The notes below the pieces were generated by a model. The model was not told the DNA's origin and did no database searches. It saw only the letters and a program-made list of their open reading frames with translations. Below, in pieces: positions 7,269-17,900 of a stretch of 42,417 bases of DNA. Source of the stretch: a virus. Numbering within the stretch: the first letter of the stretch is position 1; each line of letters begins with the position of its first letter. Location of the stretch: the IMG/VR virus record IMGVR_UViG_3300017737_000017, positions 1 to 42,417 of that record. The stretch is one strand, 5' to 3'. A program made the translations under genes and the position numbers.

Positions 7269-9671
7269 ATGGCTGAGTCAGTACATGCAAATTTTCCTTC
7301 ACAAGTAGTTAGCGACCTAGAAAAATCAACTAAGGAGTATGGTTTAAAGGTAGCAAAAGCTATACAGAATGAGTGGTTCCACGGAGCTCACTCAAATAAA
7401 TATCTTCATTCTCAAAACAAGTTTCACAATTTAAGACTTTATGCTAGAGGAGAACAATCAATACAAAAATATAAAGATGAGTTATCTATTAATGGTGACT
7501 TAAGCTACTTAAACTTAGACTGGACACCAGTACCTATTATATCTAAATTTGTAGATATAGTTGTGAATGGTATGGCTCAAAGAACTTTTGATTTGAAATG
7601 TTATTCTCAAGATCAATATGGTGTTAGCAAAAGAACTGAGTACATGGAGACTATCATGCGAGACATGAGAACTAAGCAGTTTAACGAGACAGCAAAGCAA
7701 CAGTTAAACATGGATCTTTATAAGTCTGATCCAGACAAACTACCAGAAACAGAAGAAGAACTAGCATTACACATGCAGTTAACATATAAACAGCAGGTTG
7801 AGTTAGCTAACGAGCAGGCTATAAATACATTGTTAGAAGGTAGTAGGCATGAGCTTATAAACAGAAGAGTTTTGCAAGACTTAACTGTATTAGGCATAGG
7901 GGCAACTAAAACGTCATTTAACTGGTCAGAAGGTGCTAAAGTAGAATATGTTGATCCCGCTAATTTAGTTTATTCTTACACTGAGTCACCTTATTTTGAA
8001 GACATATATTATGTTGGTGAGGTTAAGACTATACCTATAAACGAGTTAGTTAAAGAGTTTCCTCACTTAAACCACGATGATTTATTAAAAATAAACAAAA
8101 CAGCAAAAAGAGGTACTAACAGGTATGCTGCAACATCTACTAATGATATAAATAAAGTTCAAGTTCTTTACTTTAATTATAAAACGTACATGCACGATAC
8201 TTATAAGGTTAAGACTAACAACGCTGGTGGTCAAAAAGCTATAGCTAAAGAGGATACTTTTAAACCACCAAAAGACGCTACGGATTATTCTAGAATACAA
8301 CAGGTTATGGAGTGTTTATACGAAGGCGCTATGATACTTGGTACAAACAAGTTGATAAAATGGGAGAAAGCTAAAAACATGATGCGTGATAAGAGTGATT
8401 TTAACAAGGTTAGAACTAACTACTCTATAGTTGCGCCTAGAATGTATAATGGTAAGATAGAATCACTTGTAAGCAGAATAACAGGTTTTGCTGATATGAT
8501 ACAGCTTACTCACCTAAAAATACAACAGGTATTATCTAGAATGACTCCTGATGGTGTTTATTTAGATGTAGATGGTTTAGCTGAGATAGATCTTGGTAAC
8601 GGAACAAACTACAACCCGCAAGAAGCTTTAAATATGTTCTTTCAAACAGGTTCAATACTAGGTAGGTCAATGACTCAAGATGGTGATCAAAATCCTGGAG
8701 CTGTTCCTATAAAAGAAATTAATAACGGTCAAGGCGCTGGTAACAAACTACAGGCTCTTATAGGTAACTACAACTATTACTTACAGATGATAAGAGATGT
8801 AACCGGACTTAATGAGGCTGCTAGCGACACACCGGCTGTAGACTCTTTAGTTGGCATACAAAAGATGGCGGCCGCAAACTCAAACACCGCTACAAGGCAT
8901 ATACTTCAAGCAAATCTATTCTTAACAGCAGAAACTTGCGAAGCCTTGTCCCTTAGAATATCTGACATACTAGAATACTCTCCAACAAAGGACGCATTCA
9001 TACAGGCTATCGGCGCTCACAACATAGCGACTTTAGAAGAAATGAAAGAGTTGCATTTATATGATTTTGGTATATTTTTAGAGTTAAAACCTGATGACGA
9101 AGAAAAACAAGTTTTAGAAAACAATATACAGATGGCTTTGTCACAAAAACTAATAGATCTAGATGATGCTATAGATCTTAGAGAGGTTAGAAACTTAAAG
9201 CAAGCTAATCAACTCTTAAAGCTAAAGAGAAAGCAGAAAGCTGAAAGAGACCAGAAAATGCAACAACAGAACATAGAAGCTCAAGGTAAGTCTCAACAAG
9301 AAACTCAACAAGCTGCTGCTCAAGCTGAAATAGGAAAACAACAAGAGATGAACAAGTCAGCTATGGAGTTAGAGAAAACAAAAAACCACTTAAAAATAGA
9401 GTACATGAAACAAGAGGCTATGTTAAAAAGAGAGCTAATGGATCATGAGTTCGAAATAAACATGAAGCTTAGACAAGCTGACAACCAATCAGCAATGAGT
9501 AAAGAAAAAGAAAAGGACAATAGAAAAGATCAAAGAACAAAAATACAAGCTTCTCAACAGAGTCAACTTATTGATCAAAGAAAAGGTGAAAAAGAACCTA
9601 AAAACTTTGAGTCAGCAGGTAATGATAGTATGGGTGGAGGAGTTGAGATGGGAGGATTAACAAATAACTAA
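7269..9671 (+). CDS. Portal protein
   Basis: This 800-aa protein follows the terminase immediately, the standard place for the portal, the dodecameric ring at the capsid vertex through which DNA enters and leaves. The N-terminal third contains the conserved-looking stretch LDWTPVPIISKFVDIVVNGM (about residues 79-98). A wing/clip-like region follows (EGAKVEYVDPANLVYSYTES), then a long helical portion with VTGLNEAASDTPAVDSLVG. Residues about 640-765 form a Gln/Lys-rich helix suited to a portal barrel or crown. The C-terminus is glycine-rich and contains FESAGNDS (780-787), similar to a motif at the start of the next protein. Length is greater than T7-type portals (about 540 aa) and nearer the larger marine/crAss-like ones. 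Confidence 0.85.
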   Translation: MAESVHANFPSQVVSDLEKSTKEYGLKVAKAIQNEWFHGAHSNKYLHSQNKFHNLRLYARGEQSIQKYKDELSINGDLSYLNLDWTPVPIISKFVDIVVNGMAQRTFDLKCYSQDQYGVSKRTEYMETIMRDMRTKQFNETAKQQLNMDLYKSDPDKLPETEEELALHMQLTYKQQVELANEQAINTLLEGSRHELINRRVLQDLTVLGIGATKTSFNWSEGAKVEYVDPANLVYSYTESPYFEDIYYVGEVKTIPINELVKEFPHLNHDDLLKINKTAKRGTNRYAATSTNDINKVQVLYFNYKTYMHDTYKVKTNNAGGQKAIAKEDTFKPPKDATDYSRIQQVMECLYEGAMILGTNKLIKWEKAKNMMRDKSDFNKVRTNYSIVAPRMYNGKIESLVSRITGFADMIQLTHLKIQQVLSRMTPDGVYLDVDGLAEIDLGNGTNYNPQEALNMFFQTGSILGRSMTQDGDQNPGAVPIKEINNGQGAGNKLQALIGNYNYYLQMIRDVTGLNEAASDTPAVDSLVGIQKMAAANSNTATRHILQANLFLTAETCEALSLRISDILEYSPTKDAFIQAIGAHNIATLEEMKELHLYDFGIFLELKPDDEEKQVLENNIQMALSQKLIDLDDAIDLREVRNLKQANQLLKLKRKQKAERDQKMQQQNIEAQGKSQQETQQAAAQAEIGKQQEMNKSAMELEKTKNHLKIEYMKQEAMLKRELMDHEFEINMKLRQADNQSAMSKEKEKDNRKDQRTKIQASQQSQLIDQRKGEKEPKNFESAGNDSMGGGVEMGGLTNN

Positions 9672-9686
9672 TTTATATTTTATATT

Positions 9687-10814
9687 ATGGAAGAAAACAA
9701 AGACAACGTAGTTGAGGAAACTACACAAGAAAAACAAACAGAAGAGACTCCTAAGATTGATGAGTCTAAGTTTGATAGCGCTGGAGATGACAGTGTTATT
9801 AAAATTGATTTAAGTCAACCACCACCTTCTAGTAAAGAAGAGGTTGTTGAAGAAGAAGTCATTGAAGAAACAGCAGAAGTTGATTCTGTTTTAGAAGAGA
9901 TATCAGAAGATTCTACCGAAGAAGAAGTTGCTGAAGTAGAAGAGCAGATTGAGGAGGTTGTAGCTGAAGCAGAAGCAACGGGTAAACCTTTACCGGAGAA
10001 TATAGAAAAACTAGTAAACTTCATGGAGGAAACTGGTGGTGATTTAACAGACTACGTTAAGTTAAACGAAGACATCAATGAGATGGACGACTCGGAAGTT
10101 TTACACAATTATTATAAAGAAACAAAACCTCACTTGGAAGATGAGGAGATTAATTTTTTGTTAGAAGACAACTTCTCTTTCGATGAAGAGTCTGATGATG
10201 ACAAAGATATTAGAAAGAAAAAAATAGCGTTAAAAGAGCAAGTTGCCAACGCTAAAGCTCACTTGGAAGAGCGTAAATCCAAATACTATGAGGAAATCAA
10301 GGCTGGAAGCAAACTTACGGGCGAGCAACAGAAAGCAATTGATTTTTTCAACCGTTACGAAAAAGAGTCTGAACAAGCGATGGAAGTTCAACAAAGTCAA
10401 GTAGATACTTTTTTAAATAAGACTAATAATCTTTTTAACGACAAATTCAAAGGTTTTGAATATAACGTCGGTGAAAAAAAGTATAGGTTTAATGTTAACA
10501 ATAGAAACGAAGTAAAAGACAACCAAAGTGACATCAACAATTTTGTCAAAAAGTTTTTGAACAAAGATGGTATGATGGATAACGCGGAAGGTTATCATAA
10601 GTCTCTATTTACAGCTATGAACCCTGATGTTATTGCAAACCACTTCTATGAGCAAGGTAGAGCTGATGCTATCAAAGATGGTGTATCAAAAGCCAAGAAC
10701 ATAGACACTAGTGCTAGAGGATCTCACAACGAGATTGAAGTTGGTGGTATGAAATATAGAATTTTAGGCGATGACTCAAACTCTTTAAAAGTAAAAATGA
10801 GAAGTAAAAAATAA
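9687..10814 (+). CDS. Probable capsid scaffolding protein
   Basis: This 375-aa protein lies between portal and major capsid protein, where scaffolding proteins are normally encoded. The first ~110 residues are extremely acidic (runs such as EEVVEEEVIEETAEVDS). The middle (about 165-260) is a charged helical region, and the C-terminus is basic (SLKVKMRSKK), as in scaffolds that touch the capsid with a basic tail. No protease motif is seen. FDSAGDDS at residues 29-36 resembles FESAGNDS at the portal C-terminus. Scaffold function is inferred from position, charge layout and size. Confidence 0.7.
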   Translation: MEENKDNVVEETTQEKQTEETPKIDESKFDSAGDDSVIKIDLSQPPPSSKEEVVEEEVIEETAEVDSVLEEISEDSTEEEVAEVEEQIEEVVAEAEATGKPLPENIEKLVNFMEETGGDLTDYVKLNEDINEMDDSEVLHNYYKETKPHLEDEEINFLLEDNFSFDEESDDDKDIRKKKIALKEQVANAKAHLEERKSKYYEEIKAGSKLTGEQQKAIDFFNRYEKESEQAMEVQQSQVDTFLNKTNNLFNDKFKGFEYNVGEKKYRFNVNNRNEVKDNQSDINNFVKKFLNKDGMMDNAEGYHKSLFTAMNPDVIANHFYEQGRADAIKDGVSKAKNIDTSARGSHNEIEVGGMKYRILGDDSNSLKVKMRSKK

Positions 10815-10841
10815 ATTATTAACCCATTAAAATATTAAAAA

Positions 10842-12287
10842 ATGGCAATTACAGGCGTACCGGCTACTGGATATACTCCAGCGCCAATCAAACACGCTGT
10901 TACCCAAAACTATATTGACTTCGCTACATTAGGCGCGTCAGATGGTTGGGCACAGCAATACTTACCAGATCTTATGGAAAAAGAAGCTGAGGTTTTTGGA
11001 AACAGAACTATCTCAGGATTTCTTTCTCAAGTAGGAGCTGAAGAATCTATGACTGCTGACCAAGTTGTTTGGTCTGAGCAAGGTAGATTACACTTAGCAT
11101 ACACAGCAACAAGATCTGCTGATGTTGTTACAATTGTTAACGATGTTGACGGAAACGCTGTTGGTGTAAACCACGCAGTACGTGCAGGTGACATGGTTTT
11201 ACTTTCTGACAATAACACTACGGTTAGAGCTTACGTTATCAACGTAGACCCAACTGCTGGTAACTATGCTGAAATTACAGTTAAACCTTATGCTACTATG
11301 GCTGGTGGTGCTGCTGCAAACATGAATGCTACTACATTAGGAACTGCTGGAATAACTTGTTTAGTTTATGGTTCTGAATATGTGAAAGGTTCTGTTGGTA
11401 GAGGCTTATCTAACGAGCCACAATTCAAATCTAGAACTAACAAACCAATCATCTTGAAAGATCAGTACAGCGTGTCTGGATCTGATGCTTCTGCAATCGG
11501 TTGGGTTGAGGTTTCTGGTGAAGATGGTCAAAATGGATACCTATGGTACTTAAAAGCTTCTGGAGATACTAGAGCTCGTTTTTCTGATTACTTAGAAATG
11601 GCGATGTTAGAGTCTCAAAAAGCTGCACAAACTATCACTGCTGCTCAGGTTGGAGCTACTGGTACTATATCTGGTACTGAAGGTTTATTCTCTGCTTTAA
11701 CTACTAGAGGTAATCAAACTTCAGGTATTACTGGTGTTCCGTTAACTGATTTAGCTGAGTTTGACTTAATGTTAGCTGAGCTTGACAAAAACGGTGCAAT
11801 TGAAGAGAACATGATGTTCTTAGATAGAACTACTGCTTTAGCTGTTGATGATATGTTAGCTGCTATGAATTCTTATGGTGCTGGTGGTACTTCTTTTGGA
11901 GTATTCAACAACTCTGAAGACATGGCTTTAAACTTAGGTTTCTCTGGTTTCAGAAGAGGTTCTTATGACTTCTACAAGTCTGACTTTAAATACCTTAACG
12001 ACAAAGGTACAAGAGGTGGTTTAAACGATGCTATCAACAACGTTAGAGGTGTAATGATTCCTGCTGGTGTATCTTCTGTATACGATGAGCAATTAGGTAA
12101 AAACCTAAAACGTCCATTCTTACACGTGAGATACAGAGCTTCTCAAACAGATGACAGAAAGCTAAAAACTTGGACTACTGGTTCGGTTGGCGCTACTACT
12201 TCTGATTTAGATGCGATGGAAATGCACTTCTTATCTGAAAGATGTTTAGTTGTACAAGGAGCGAATAACTTCTTTATGTTAAACTAA
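10842..12287 (+). CDS. Major capsid protein
   Basis: This 481-aa protein directly follows the probable scaffold and is followed by a strong rho-independent terminator, as expected for the most abundant structural product. Features consistent with an HK97-fold capsid protein are a helical N-arm (QNYIDFATLGASDGWAQQYL), an E-loop-like region (QVVWSEQGRLHLAYTATRS), and a long A-domain ending in LDAMEMHFLSERCLVVQGAN. An inserted beta domain lies at about 85-180 (ADVVTIVNDVDGNAVGV...). Codons look more uniform than in neighbouring genes (GCT, TCT, TTA, AAC preferred), in keeping with high expression. The start follows the A-rich leader ATATTAAAAAATG without Shine-Dalgarno. Confidence 0.85.
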   Translation: MAITGVPATGYTPAPIKHAVTQNYIDFATLGASDGWAQQYLPDLMEKEAEVFGNRTISGFLSQVGAEESMTADQVVWSEQGRLHLAYTATRSADVVTIVNDVDGNAVGVNHAVRAGDMVLLSDNNTTVRAYVINVDPTAGNYAEITVKPYATMAGGAAANMNATTLGTAGITCLVYGSEYVKGSVGRGLSNEPQFKSRTNKPIILKDQYSVSGSDASAIGWVEVSGEDGQNGYLWYLKASGDTRARFSDYLEMAMLESQKAAQTITAAQVGATGTISGTEGLFSALTTRGNQTSGITGVPLTDLAEFDLMLAELDKNGAIEENMMFLDRTTALAVDDMLAAMNSYGAGGTSFGVFNNSEDMALNLGFSGFRRGSYDFYKSDFKYLNDKGTRGGLNDAINNVRGVMIPAGVSSVYDEQLGKNLKRPFLHVRYRASQTDDRKLKTWTTGSVGATTSDLDAMEMHFLSERCLVVQGANNFFMLN

Positions 12288-12300
12288 TAGTTAGTTTTTA

Positions 12301-12336
12301 AAAGAACCGGGGCTTCGGCCTCGGTCCTTTTTATTT
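12301..12336 (+). terminator. Rho-independent terminator after the capsid gene
   Basis: ACCGGGGC-TTCG-GCCTCGGT forms an 8-bp GC-rich stem with one G-U pair and a stable UUCG tetraloop, extended by AAAG/CTTT across one mismatch and followed by a T run. It starts 14 nt after the MCP stop codon and is one of the few GC-rich spots in the window. It probably limits read-through from capsid transcription into downstream genes. Confidence 0.9.
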
Positions 12337-12361
12337 TATTAATTTTATTATATATTATATT

Positions 12362-13216
12362 ATGGCAAAAAAACAAGAAACAAAAAAAGAAAAGGTTGAA
12401 TCGGTAAAAGTTGAAACTGAAACTGTTACTGTAGAAAAACCAAAACCAGTTGTAGAAAAACCTGCACCTGTTATTAAAAAACAAATAAAACCTGAATGGG
12501 AAGTAAAAGATCGTATATACGAGTTGAAAGGAGCTAGACCGTTAATGAAGGCTATTAAAACTCACAGTATATATTACTTTGACGAGAAAAAAGGTTTTGA
12601 AAGAGAATTGAAACACACTACAAATCAAAAAACTTGTTTTGTTGATGAGTTTCCAGAAGGATCTAGACAAGTGTTAGAGCACATTATATTTAGAAATGGT
12701 GTGTTAGCTGTGCCTAGAAACAAAGTAACGCTACAAAAGTTACTATCACTTTACCACCCAGATAGAGATAGATTGTGGTTTGAAGTAAATAAAGTTGAAG
12801 CAGCTAGAGAAGAAATACTAGATTTAGACCTGCAGTTAGATGCGATGAATATAGCTAGAGACATGGAGATTGATGACGCTGAAGCTATACTTAGAGCTGA
12901 GAAAGGTTCTATGGTGTCTAAGTTGAGTTCTAAGGAGCTTAAAAGAGATTTGCTTATATTTGCTAGAGAAAACGCACGTCTGTTTATAGAGTTAGCCTCT
13001 GACGACAACGTTTACTTGAGAAATATTGGTGTTAAAGCTGTTGAGGGAGGTATACTAAGATTATCTCCAGACAATAGAGCTTTTTACTGGGGTTCTAATG
13101 ATAGAAAACTATTTGTAGTTCCTTTTGATGAGCATCCTTACTCAGCGTTAGCCGCTTGGTTTAAAACTGACGAAGGCATGGAAGTATTCAAAAGTATTGA
13201 AAAAAGGTTAAATTAA
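12362..13216 (+). CDS. Conserved hypothetical virion protein between two terminators
   Basis: This 284-aa protein has a low-complexity Lys/Glu/Val/Pro N-terminus (residues 1-45, KPKPVVEKPAPV) followed by a folded region. That region includes YELKGARPLMKAIKTHSIYYF, a FRNGVLAVPRNKVTLQKLLSLYHP segment and a helical C-terminal half (LDLDLQLDAMNIARDMEID). Its VLAVPRNKVTLQKLL stretch has the look of proteins that bind or decorate capsids, but the family is not identified. The gene sits alone between the MCP terminator and another terminator at 13231-13260, so it needs read-through or its own promoter. The 25-bp AT-only leader (12337-12361) is a candidate site. The minus-strand frame over its start is a shadow. 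Confidence 0.7.
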   Translation: MAKKQETKKEKVESVKVETETVTVEKPKPVVEKPAPVIKKQIKPEWEVKDRIYELKGARPLMKAIKTHSIYYFDEKKGFERELKHTTNQKTCFVDEFPEGSRQVLEHIIFRNGVLAVPRNKVTLQKLLSLYHPDRDRLWFEVNKVEAAREEILDLDLQLDAMNIARDMEIDDAEAILRAEKGSMVSKLSSKELKRDLLIFARENARLFIELASDDNVYLRNIGVKAVEGGILRLSPDNRAFYWGSNDRKLFVVPFDEHPYSALAAWFKTDEGMEVFKSIEKRLN

Positions 13217-13230
13217 TTACCTTTCATATT

Positions 13231-13260
13231 CCCCGGTGATTTTAAAGTCACTGGGGTTTT
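13231..13260 (+). terminator. Rho-independent terminator
   Basis: CCCCGGTGA and TCACTGGGG form a 9-bp stem (one G-U pair) around an 8-nt AT loop and are followed by TTTT. It starts 14 nt after the stop of the 284-aa gene and 23 nt before the next start. With the terminator at 12301-12336 it isolates a single gene. Confidence 0.85.
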
Positions 13261-13283
13261 ATGAAATAAACTAAAAAAACATC

Positions 13284-13991
13284 ATGGCAATAAGTGTAGA
13301 TACAGTATATCAAAGAGTGTTAGCGTTAGCTAATAAAGAACAGAGAGGTTATATAACCCCTCAAGAGTTTAACTTACTAGCTAATCAAGCTGAACTTGAA
13401 ATATTTGAAATGTACTTTTATGACATGAACATAAGAGAAAGAGTAGATGTAGAGAGAGACCCGCATACTACTGAATCTGATATATCCCAATTGATAGGTT
13501 TAAAACTAAAGCCTTTCACTACTGTAGCTACCGTTACTGGTGGTGACACATTCCCCGCTGCATACATGATAGGTAGAATATTTTTCAACAATAGGCTTTG
13601 TAAAAAAGCAGATAGAAACGAAATAAGAAATATACTTGATTCAGTAAGACATAATGTTATATTAAAAAGAGATCCAATGTACTGTGAGTCTCTTACGAAC
13701 GGTGATGACATAGAGGTATACGGCGCAACAAACGGTGCCAAAGCAACAACAGGTGTTACTTGTGAAGTTATAACATCGCCTACTGGCAACGTAGCTTGGG
13801 GTTATGTTGTGGTAAATGAAAAAGCTCTTTACAACGCGAACACTTCTGTTAACTTTAACCTACATGACTCTGAAGAAACAAATTTAGTTATGAAAATTGC
13901 TGAGATGGCTGGTATAGTTATAAACAAAGCTGGTTTTGCTAGTACGTTTGCTAGTAGAGATCAAAACGAATTACAAATTAAAAAACAATAA
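13284..13991 (+). CDS. Probable head-tail connector/adaptor protein
   Basis: This 235-aa protein begins with a helical segment, VDTVYQRVLALANKEQRGYI followed by TPQEFNLLANQAELEIFEMY. I have seen this pattern (K-E-Q-R-G-Y-I-T-P-x-E-F-N-x-x-A-x-x-A) in connector-region proteins of marine and crAss-like podoviruses. A central beta domain follows (residues about 70-200), and the C-terminus is helical (NLVMKIAEMAGIVINKAGFA). It is 3 nt upstream of another connector candidate. Assignment to the neck (ring or adaptor) is from position after portal and capsid genes and from the family recollection; it was not verified by search. Confidence 0.65.
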   Translation: MAISVDTVYQRVLALANKEQRGYITPQEFNLLANQAELEIFEMYFYDMNIRERVDVERDPHTTESDISQLIGLKLKPFTTVATVTGGDTFPAAYMIGRIFFNNRLCKKADRNEIRNILDSVRHNVILKRDPMYCESLTNGDDIEVYGATNGAKATTGVTCEVITSPTGNVAWGYVVVNEKALYNANTSVNFNLHDSEETNLVMKIAEMAGIVINKAGFASTFASRDQNELQIKKQ

Positions 13992-13994
13992 AAC

Positions 13995-14900
13995 ATGGGA
14001 TTAGGATTACCAGGAGCTAATGATAGCGCTTACTATGTTGCTAATGGAGCGCATGGAGAATACCAGTATTTAACACTAGAAGATATAGTTGAAGCTTTTG
14101 TTGCGACGTATATAGGTAAAGACAAGATATGTGAAGGTGTCAATGTGTCTGACGTGCACTTCCACGCTACAAGAGCTTTGCAAGAATTAAGCTACGATAC
14201 CTTAAGATCTATAAAATCTCAAGAGTTAGAAATACCACCCTCACTACAAATGTTACTACCAAGAGACTTTGTTAACTATGTTAAATTTACTTGGAGTGAT
14301 TCTGGAGGAGTTGAACATGTTATATATCCTACTTCTAAAACTTCAAACCCAACAGATATTGGCTATACCGCTTCTACCGACACTTATGCTTTTACAGGTA
14401 GCGTTTTAAACTCAGACGAAGTGTCTGATACTGTTACAAACTTTAAGTCAGCTACACCTGTCGACAATCAAAACAACTCAGATGATGATGATTACGATTT
14501 ATTAAATGGTCAAAGGTTTGGTTTAGACCCACAGCAAGCTCAGGTTAATGGTTCGTTTTTTATTGACTACGCTACAGGAAAAGTTCACTTTTCATCTAAT
14601 ATTGCTGGAAAAACTGTGATTATAAAATACATAAGCGATGGGCTTAGTACTGGATCTAAAACTGATGGTGACATGACGGACGGGGCTGCTGTTGTTCATA
14701 AGTTTGCAGAAGAGGCTATGTACAAACATATACTTTATGCTTGCTTGTTAGCTAGAAAAGACAGCTCACCACCAACATTACAGTTGATAAAAAAAGAAAG
14801 GTTTGCAGCTATTAGAAATGCAAAAATAAGATTATCAAACATTAAAATTGAAGAGATTACACAGGTACTTAGAGGTAAATCTAAAATTATAAAACACTAG
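13995..14900 (+). CDS. Probable head-tail connector / tail tube-like protein
   Basis: This is a 301-aa protein located between the adaptor candidate and the 1791-aa tail protein. It contains an N-terminal helical region (LTLEDIVEAFVATYIGKDKI, then DVHFHATRALQELSYDTLRS), a proline-led loop (LEIPPSLQMLLPRDFVNYVK) and a central beta-rich domain. It ends in a helical tail (EEAMYKHILYACLLARKDSS). The 'VxFHATRALQELSYD... LPxDFVNYV' layout resembles T7 gp11/tail tubular A-like or crAss ring proteins that bridge portal and nozzle. It starts 3 nt after the previous stop. The identification is structural inference from pattern and gene order. Confidence 0.65.
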   Translation: MGLGLPGANDSAYYVANGAHGEYQYLTLEDIVEAFVATYIGKDKICEGVNVSDVHFHATRALQELSYDTLRSIKSQELEIPPSLQMLLPRDFVNYVKFTWSDSGGVEHVIYPTSKTSNPTDIGYTASTDTYAFTGSVLNSDEVSDTVTNFKSATPVDNQNNSDDDDYDLLNGQRFGLDPQQAQVNGSFFIDYATGKVHFSSNIAGKTVIIKYISDGLSTGSKTDGDMTDGAAVVHKFAEEAMYKHILYACLLARKDSSPPTLQLIKKERFAAIRNAKIRLSNIKIEEITQVLRGKSKIIKH

Positions 14901-14903
14901 AAT

Positions 14904-17900
14904 ATGGCTGAAATCAAAAGAACATTTTCTCAGAAAGGATTTATGAATAAAGATTCTGACGAGAGAATTGTCCCGCCCGGGCAATACAGAGACGCGAATA
15001 ACATACAGGTTTCTACTTCTGACGGTTCTAATGTTGGTACAGCGCAATCACTACTTGGTAACATTGACGTGTCGGGGGATGTGGTTCCCGATAATTACAG
15101 TAAATGTGTTGGTGCTATTGCTAAACCAGAGTCTGATTTAATATACTATTTTGTTTTCTCAGGTGGAAACAATTATGGTAATGTTAATTTGACGCCTAAT
15201 ATAATGAAAGATTATATTATAGAATACAACACTAATAGTAAATCTAGTAAGTATGTTTTTGTTGACATACATAGCGTCGTTGGATCTGTTGTAGAAAACT
15301 CACCCGCACCTTACAATCACTTTATAATTGACGAATTATCTAACGCTAACATCAATGTTACTGGTGTTAGAATAGGTATGACTGTTTTTGGTACTTTCAC
15401 AAACTCTACCGGTGGTAATATAGCTCACCCTATAACTGGTGCTGCTGTAGCTAACGGCGCTACATACTCTATAAGTACTTTTGATGGGGTTACTGTTACT
15501 GACATAAAACAAGAAGGAGGAGCCCCAGCTGGTTGGGAAATATGGACTAGCTTAGGTAGTGGTCTTCCCGCTACAACAGGAGATTTAATTAGATTTGTAG
15601 CTCCTAAGGTTTTAAAGTTTGGTCCTAATAATTTTATACCAGCTATAAATGTGTTAGATGATATGTTGTTTTGGACAGATAACTTAAATGAGCCTAGAAA
15701 AATAAACATAACACGCTCTCTACATGGTACTGGGGGTATAGCATACCTTCACAATGGTGGTGTAGCTGGTTTTTCCGCTGGTGCACCAACAGACTCTACT
15801 ATGTCTAACATAGCAAATAACAATGATCATTTTCACACTAGGTTAGTAACCAAAGAAAATTTCCAATACAAGGTTTGTACTAACCCGGCTGGTAACAAAG
15901 CTAGATATATAGAAGAAGCTGATATCACTGTTATAAAGAGAAATCCAACAATGCCTTTAGAGTTGGAAATGTCAACTACTGAAATATCAAGAGAGAGCAG
16001 TGGTACTGCTAATCCTATATTTGCTAACTTATCGGGTGTTCCTTTTCACGATGGTACCGACCCATACACGGTTGGCCAAACGCTAACAGTTACCTTTGAC
16101 TCTGTAGTTGACTTTAGAGAAGGTGATGTTTTAATATTTGTGCAAAACGATCCCGACAACGATCCTTCAAATTTTCCAACAGAAGACGCTTTGGTAAGAG
16201 CACTTGTTACATCTGGTAATACTGGTGGGCCTGCCAACGGTGGTATAACCGGCCCATATACTATAGAGATGCAAGCCGTTGACCAAACTCTTGGTAACAC
16301 AGATATAAACTGGTATTGTAGATTAGAGCAAGCTAAACCTCTTTTTGAGTACAAGTTTCCTAGATTCTCTTACAGATGGAAGTACGTTGATGGTGAATAC
16401 TCTACTTTTGCACCTTGGTCAGAGATAGCTTTTTTACCTGGAGATTTTGATTACCTACCTAAAAAAGGTTTTAACCTTGGTATGACCAATAACGTTAGAT
16501 CGTTAAAACTTAAAAGATATTTTCAAGAGTTCAGCAATGTGCCTGGTGATGTAGTGGCTGTTGAGCTATTATATAAAGAAACAAATAAAGCAGTATGTTA
16601 CACGGTTAAAGAAATAAAAAAATCAGACGGAGCTCCCCTTTGGCCAGACATGGCTGCCAACTGGAATAATAGAGGTGAATATACTATATCTTCAGAGCTG
16701 ATACATGCCGCTGTTCCTGCTAACCAATTATTAAGACCTTGGGATAATGTCCCTAGAATCGCTAGAGCTCAAGAGATAACAGCTAATAGAGTTGTGTATG
16801 GTAACTACGTACAGAACTACGATATAGATGAAGCTATAGAGATTGATGTAGATTACGTTTCTACTGACATAGATAACTCTGGTAACGTTGATGGTATAGA
16901 AACACCAACACTATCCTGTAAGACTCTTAGAAACTATCAGGTTGGAGTTGTTTTTAGTGATTTTTACGGAAGAGAAACGCCAGTACAAGTACCTAAAAAA
17001 GGTGGTTCTGTAGCTATACCAAAAGGAGCTTGTATTACGTCAAACCAACTAAGGGCTCGCTTGATATCAGATCCACCTTCTTGGGCTGAAAAAATGAAGT
17101 GGTATATAAAAGAAACCTCTAACGAATATTACAACGTTGCTATGGATCGTTTTTACGATGCTGAAGATGGTAATGTTTGGATTAGTTTCCCTTCTGCTGA
17201 AAGAAATAAAATAGCAATAGATACATATTTAATACTTAAAAAACAACATGACAACCAAACAGCTGTTCTTGATAGAGCTAGATATAAATGTATAGCTGTT
17301 GAAAACGAGCCGCCTACATTTATAAAGAAGAATAGAAAATCTTATGGTATGGCTCAGGTTGATTTTACTACTGCTGGAAAACCTGAAATAGATAAAACCT
17401 TTATAATCGTTAGAAGGTCAGATTTTGAAGCAAACTTTAGTAACGCTGTTGATAAAGACGATTTAGAACTTAGAATTGGTGGTGTTGATGGTGGTACGGT
17501 TTTTACTAGTAACTTTTACGATGTAGCTGGTATAGCTCTAGGTGGTGGTACTTGGGCTAAAATAACCATAAAAGGTAAGTTTGAAAACGACGTTGCATTT
17601 GCCGCTGGCATGGACCCTAGCAATGAGATAAAATTAGAAATAGTTGAAAATCAAATAAAACATAAACCAGAGTTTGATGGAAGGTTTTTTGTTAAGATAT
17701 ATAAAGATTTAGTTTTAGAAAACGAACTCTTAACAGCTTTTAACGACACGTTGATTTATGCTGTTGTTGACACTATGCAGGTTGGTTATAGAAATGATCA
17801 CGGTGGCTCAAACGAATCCACATGGACATCATGGAGAAACAATCACACAGGAGATCAGTACTCTACAAACAATAGGTGGTACTATGATTGTGAAGGTTCT

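Noticed and set aside
12284-12484. 66-aa minus-strand frame starting in the MCP terminator region
   Set aside because: Phe/Asn-rich translation of the complement of a Lys/Glu-rich N-terminus; no start context; runs through a terminator hairpin.
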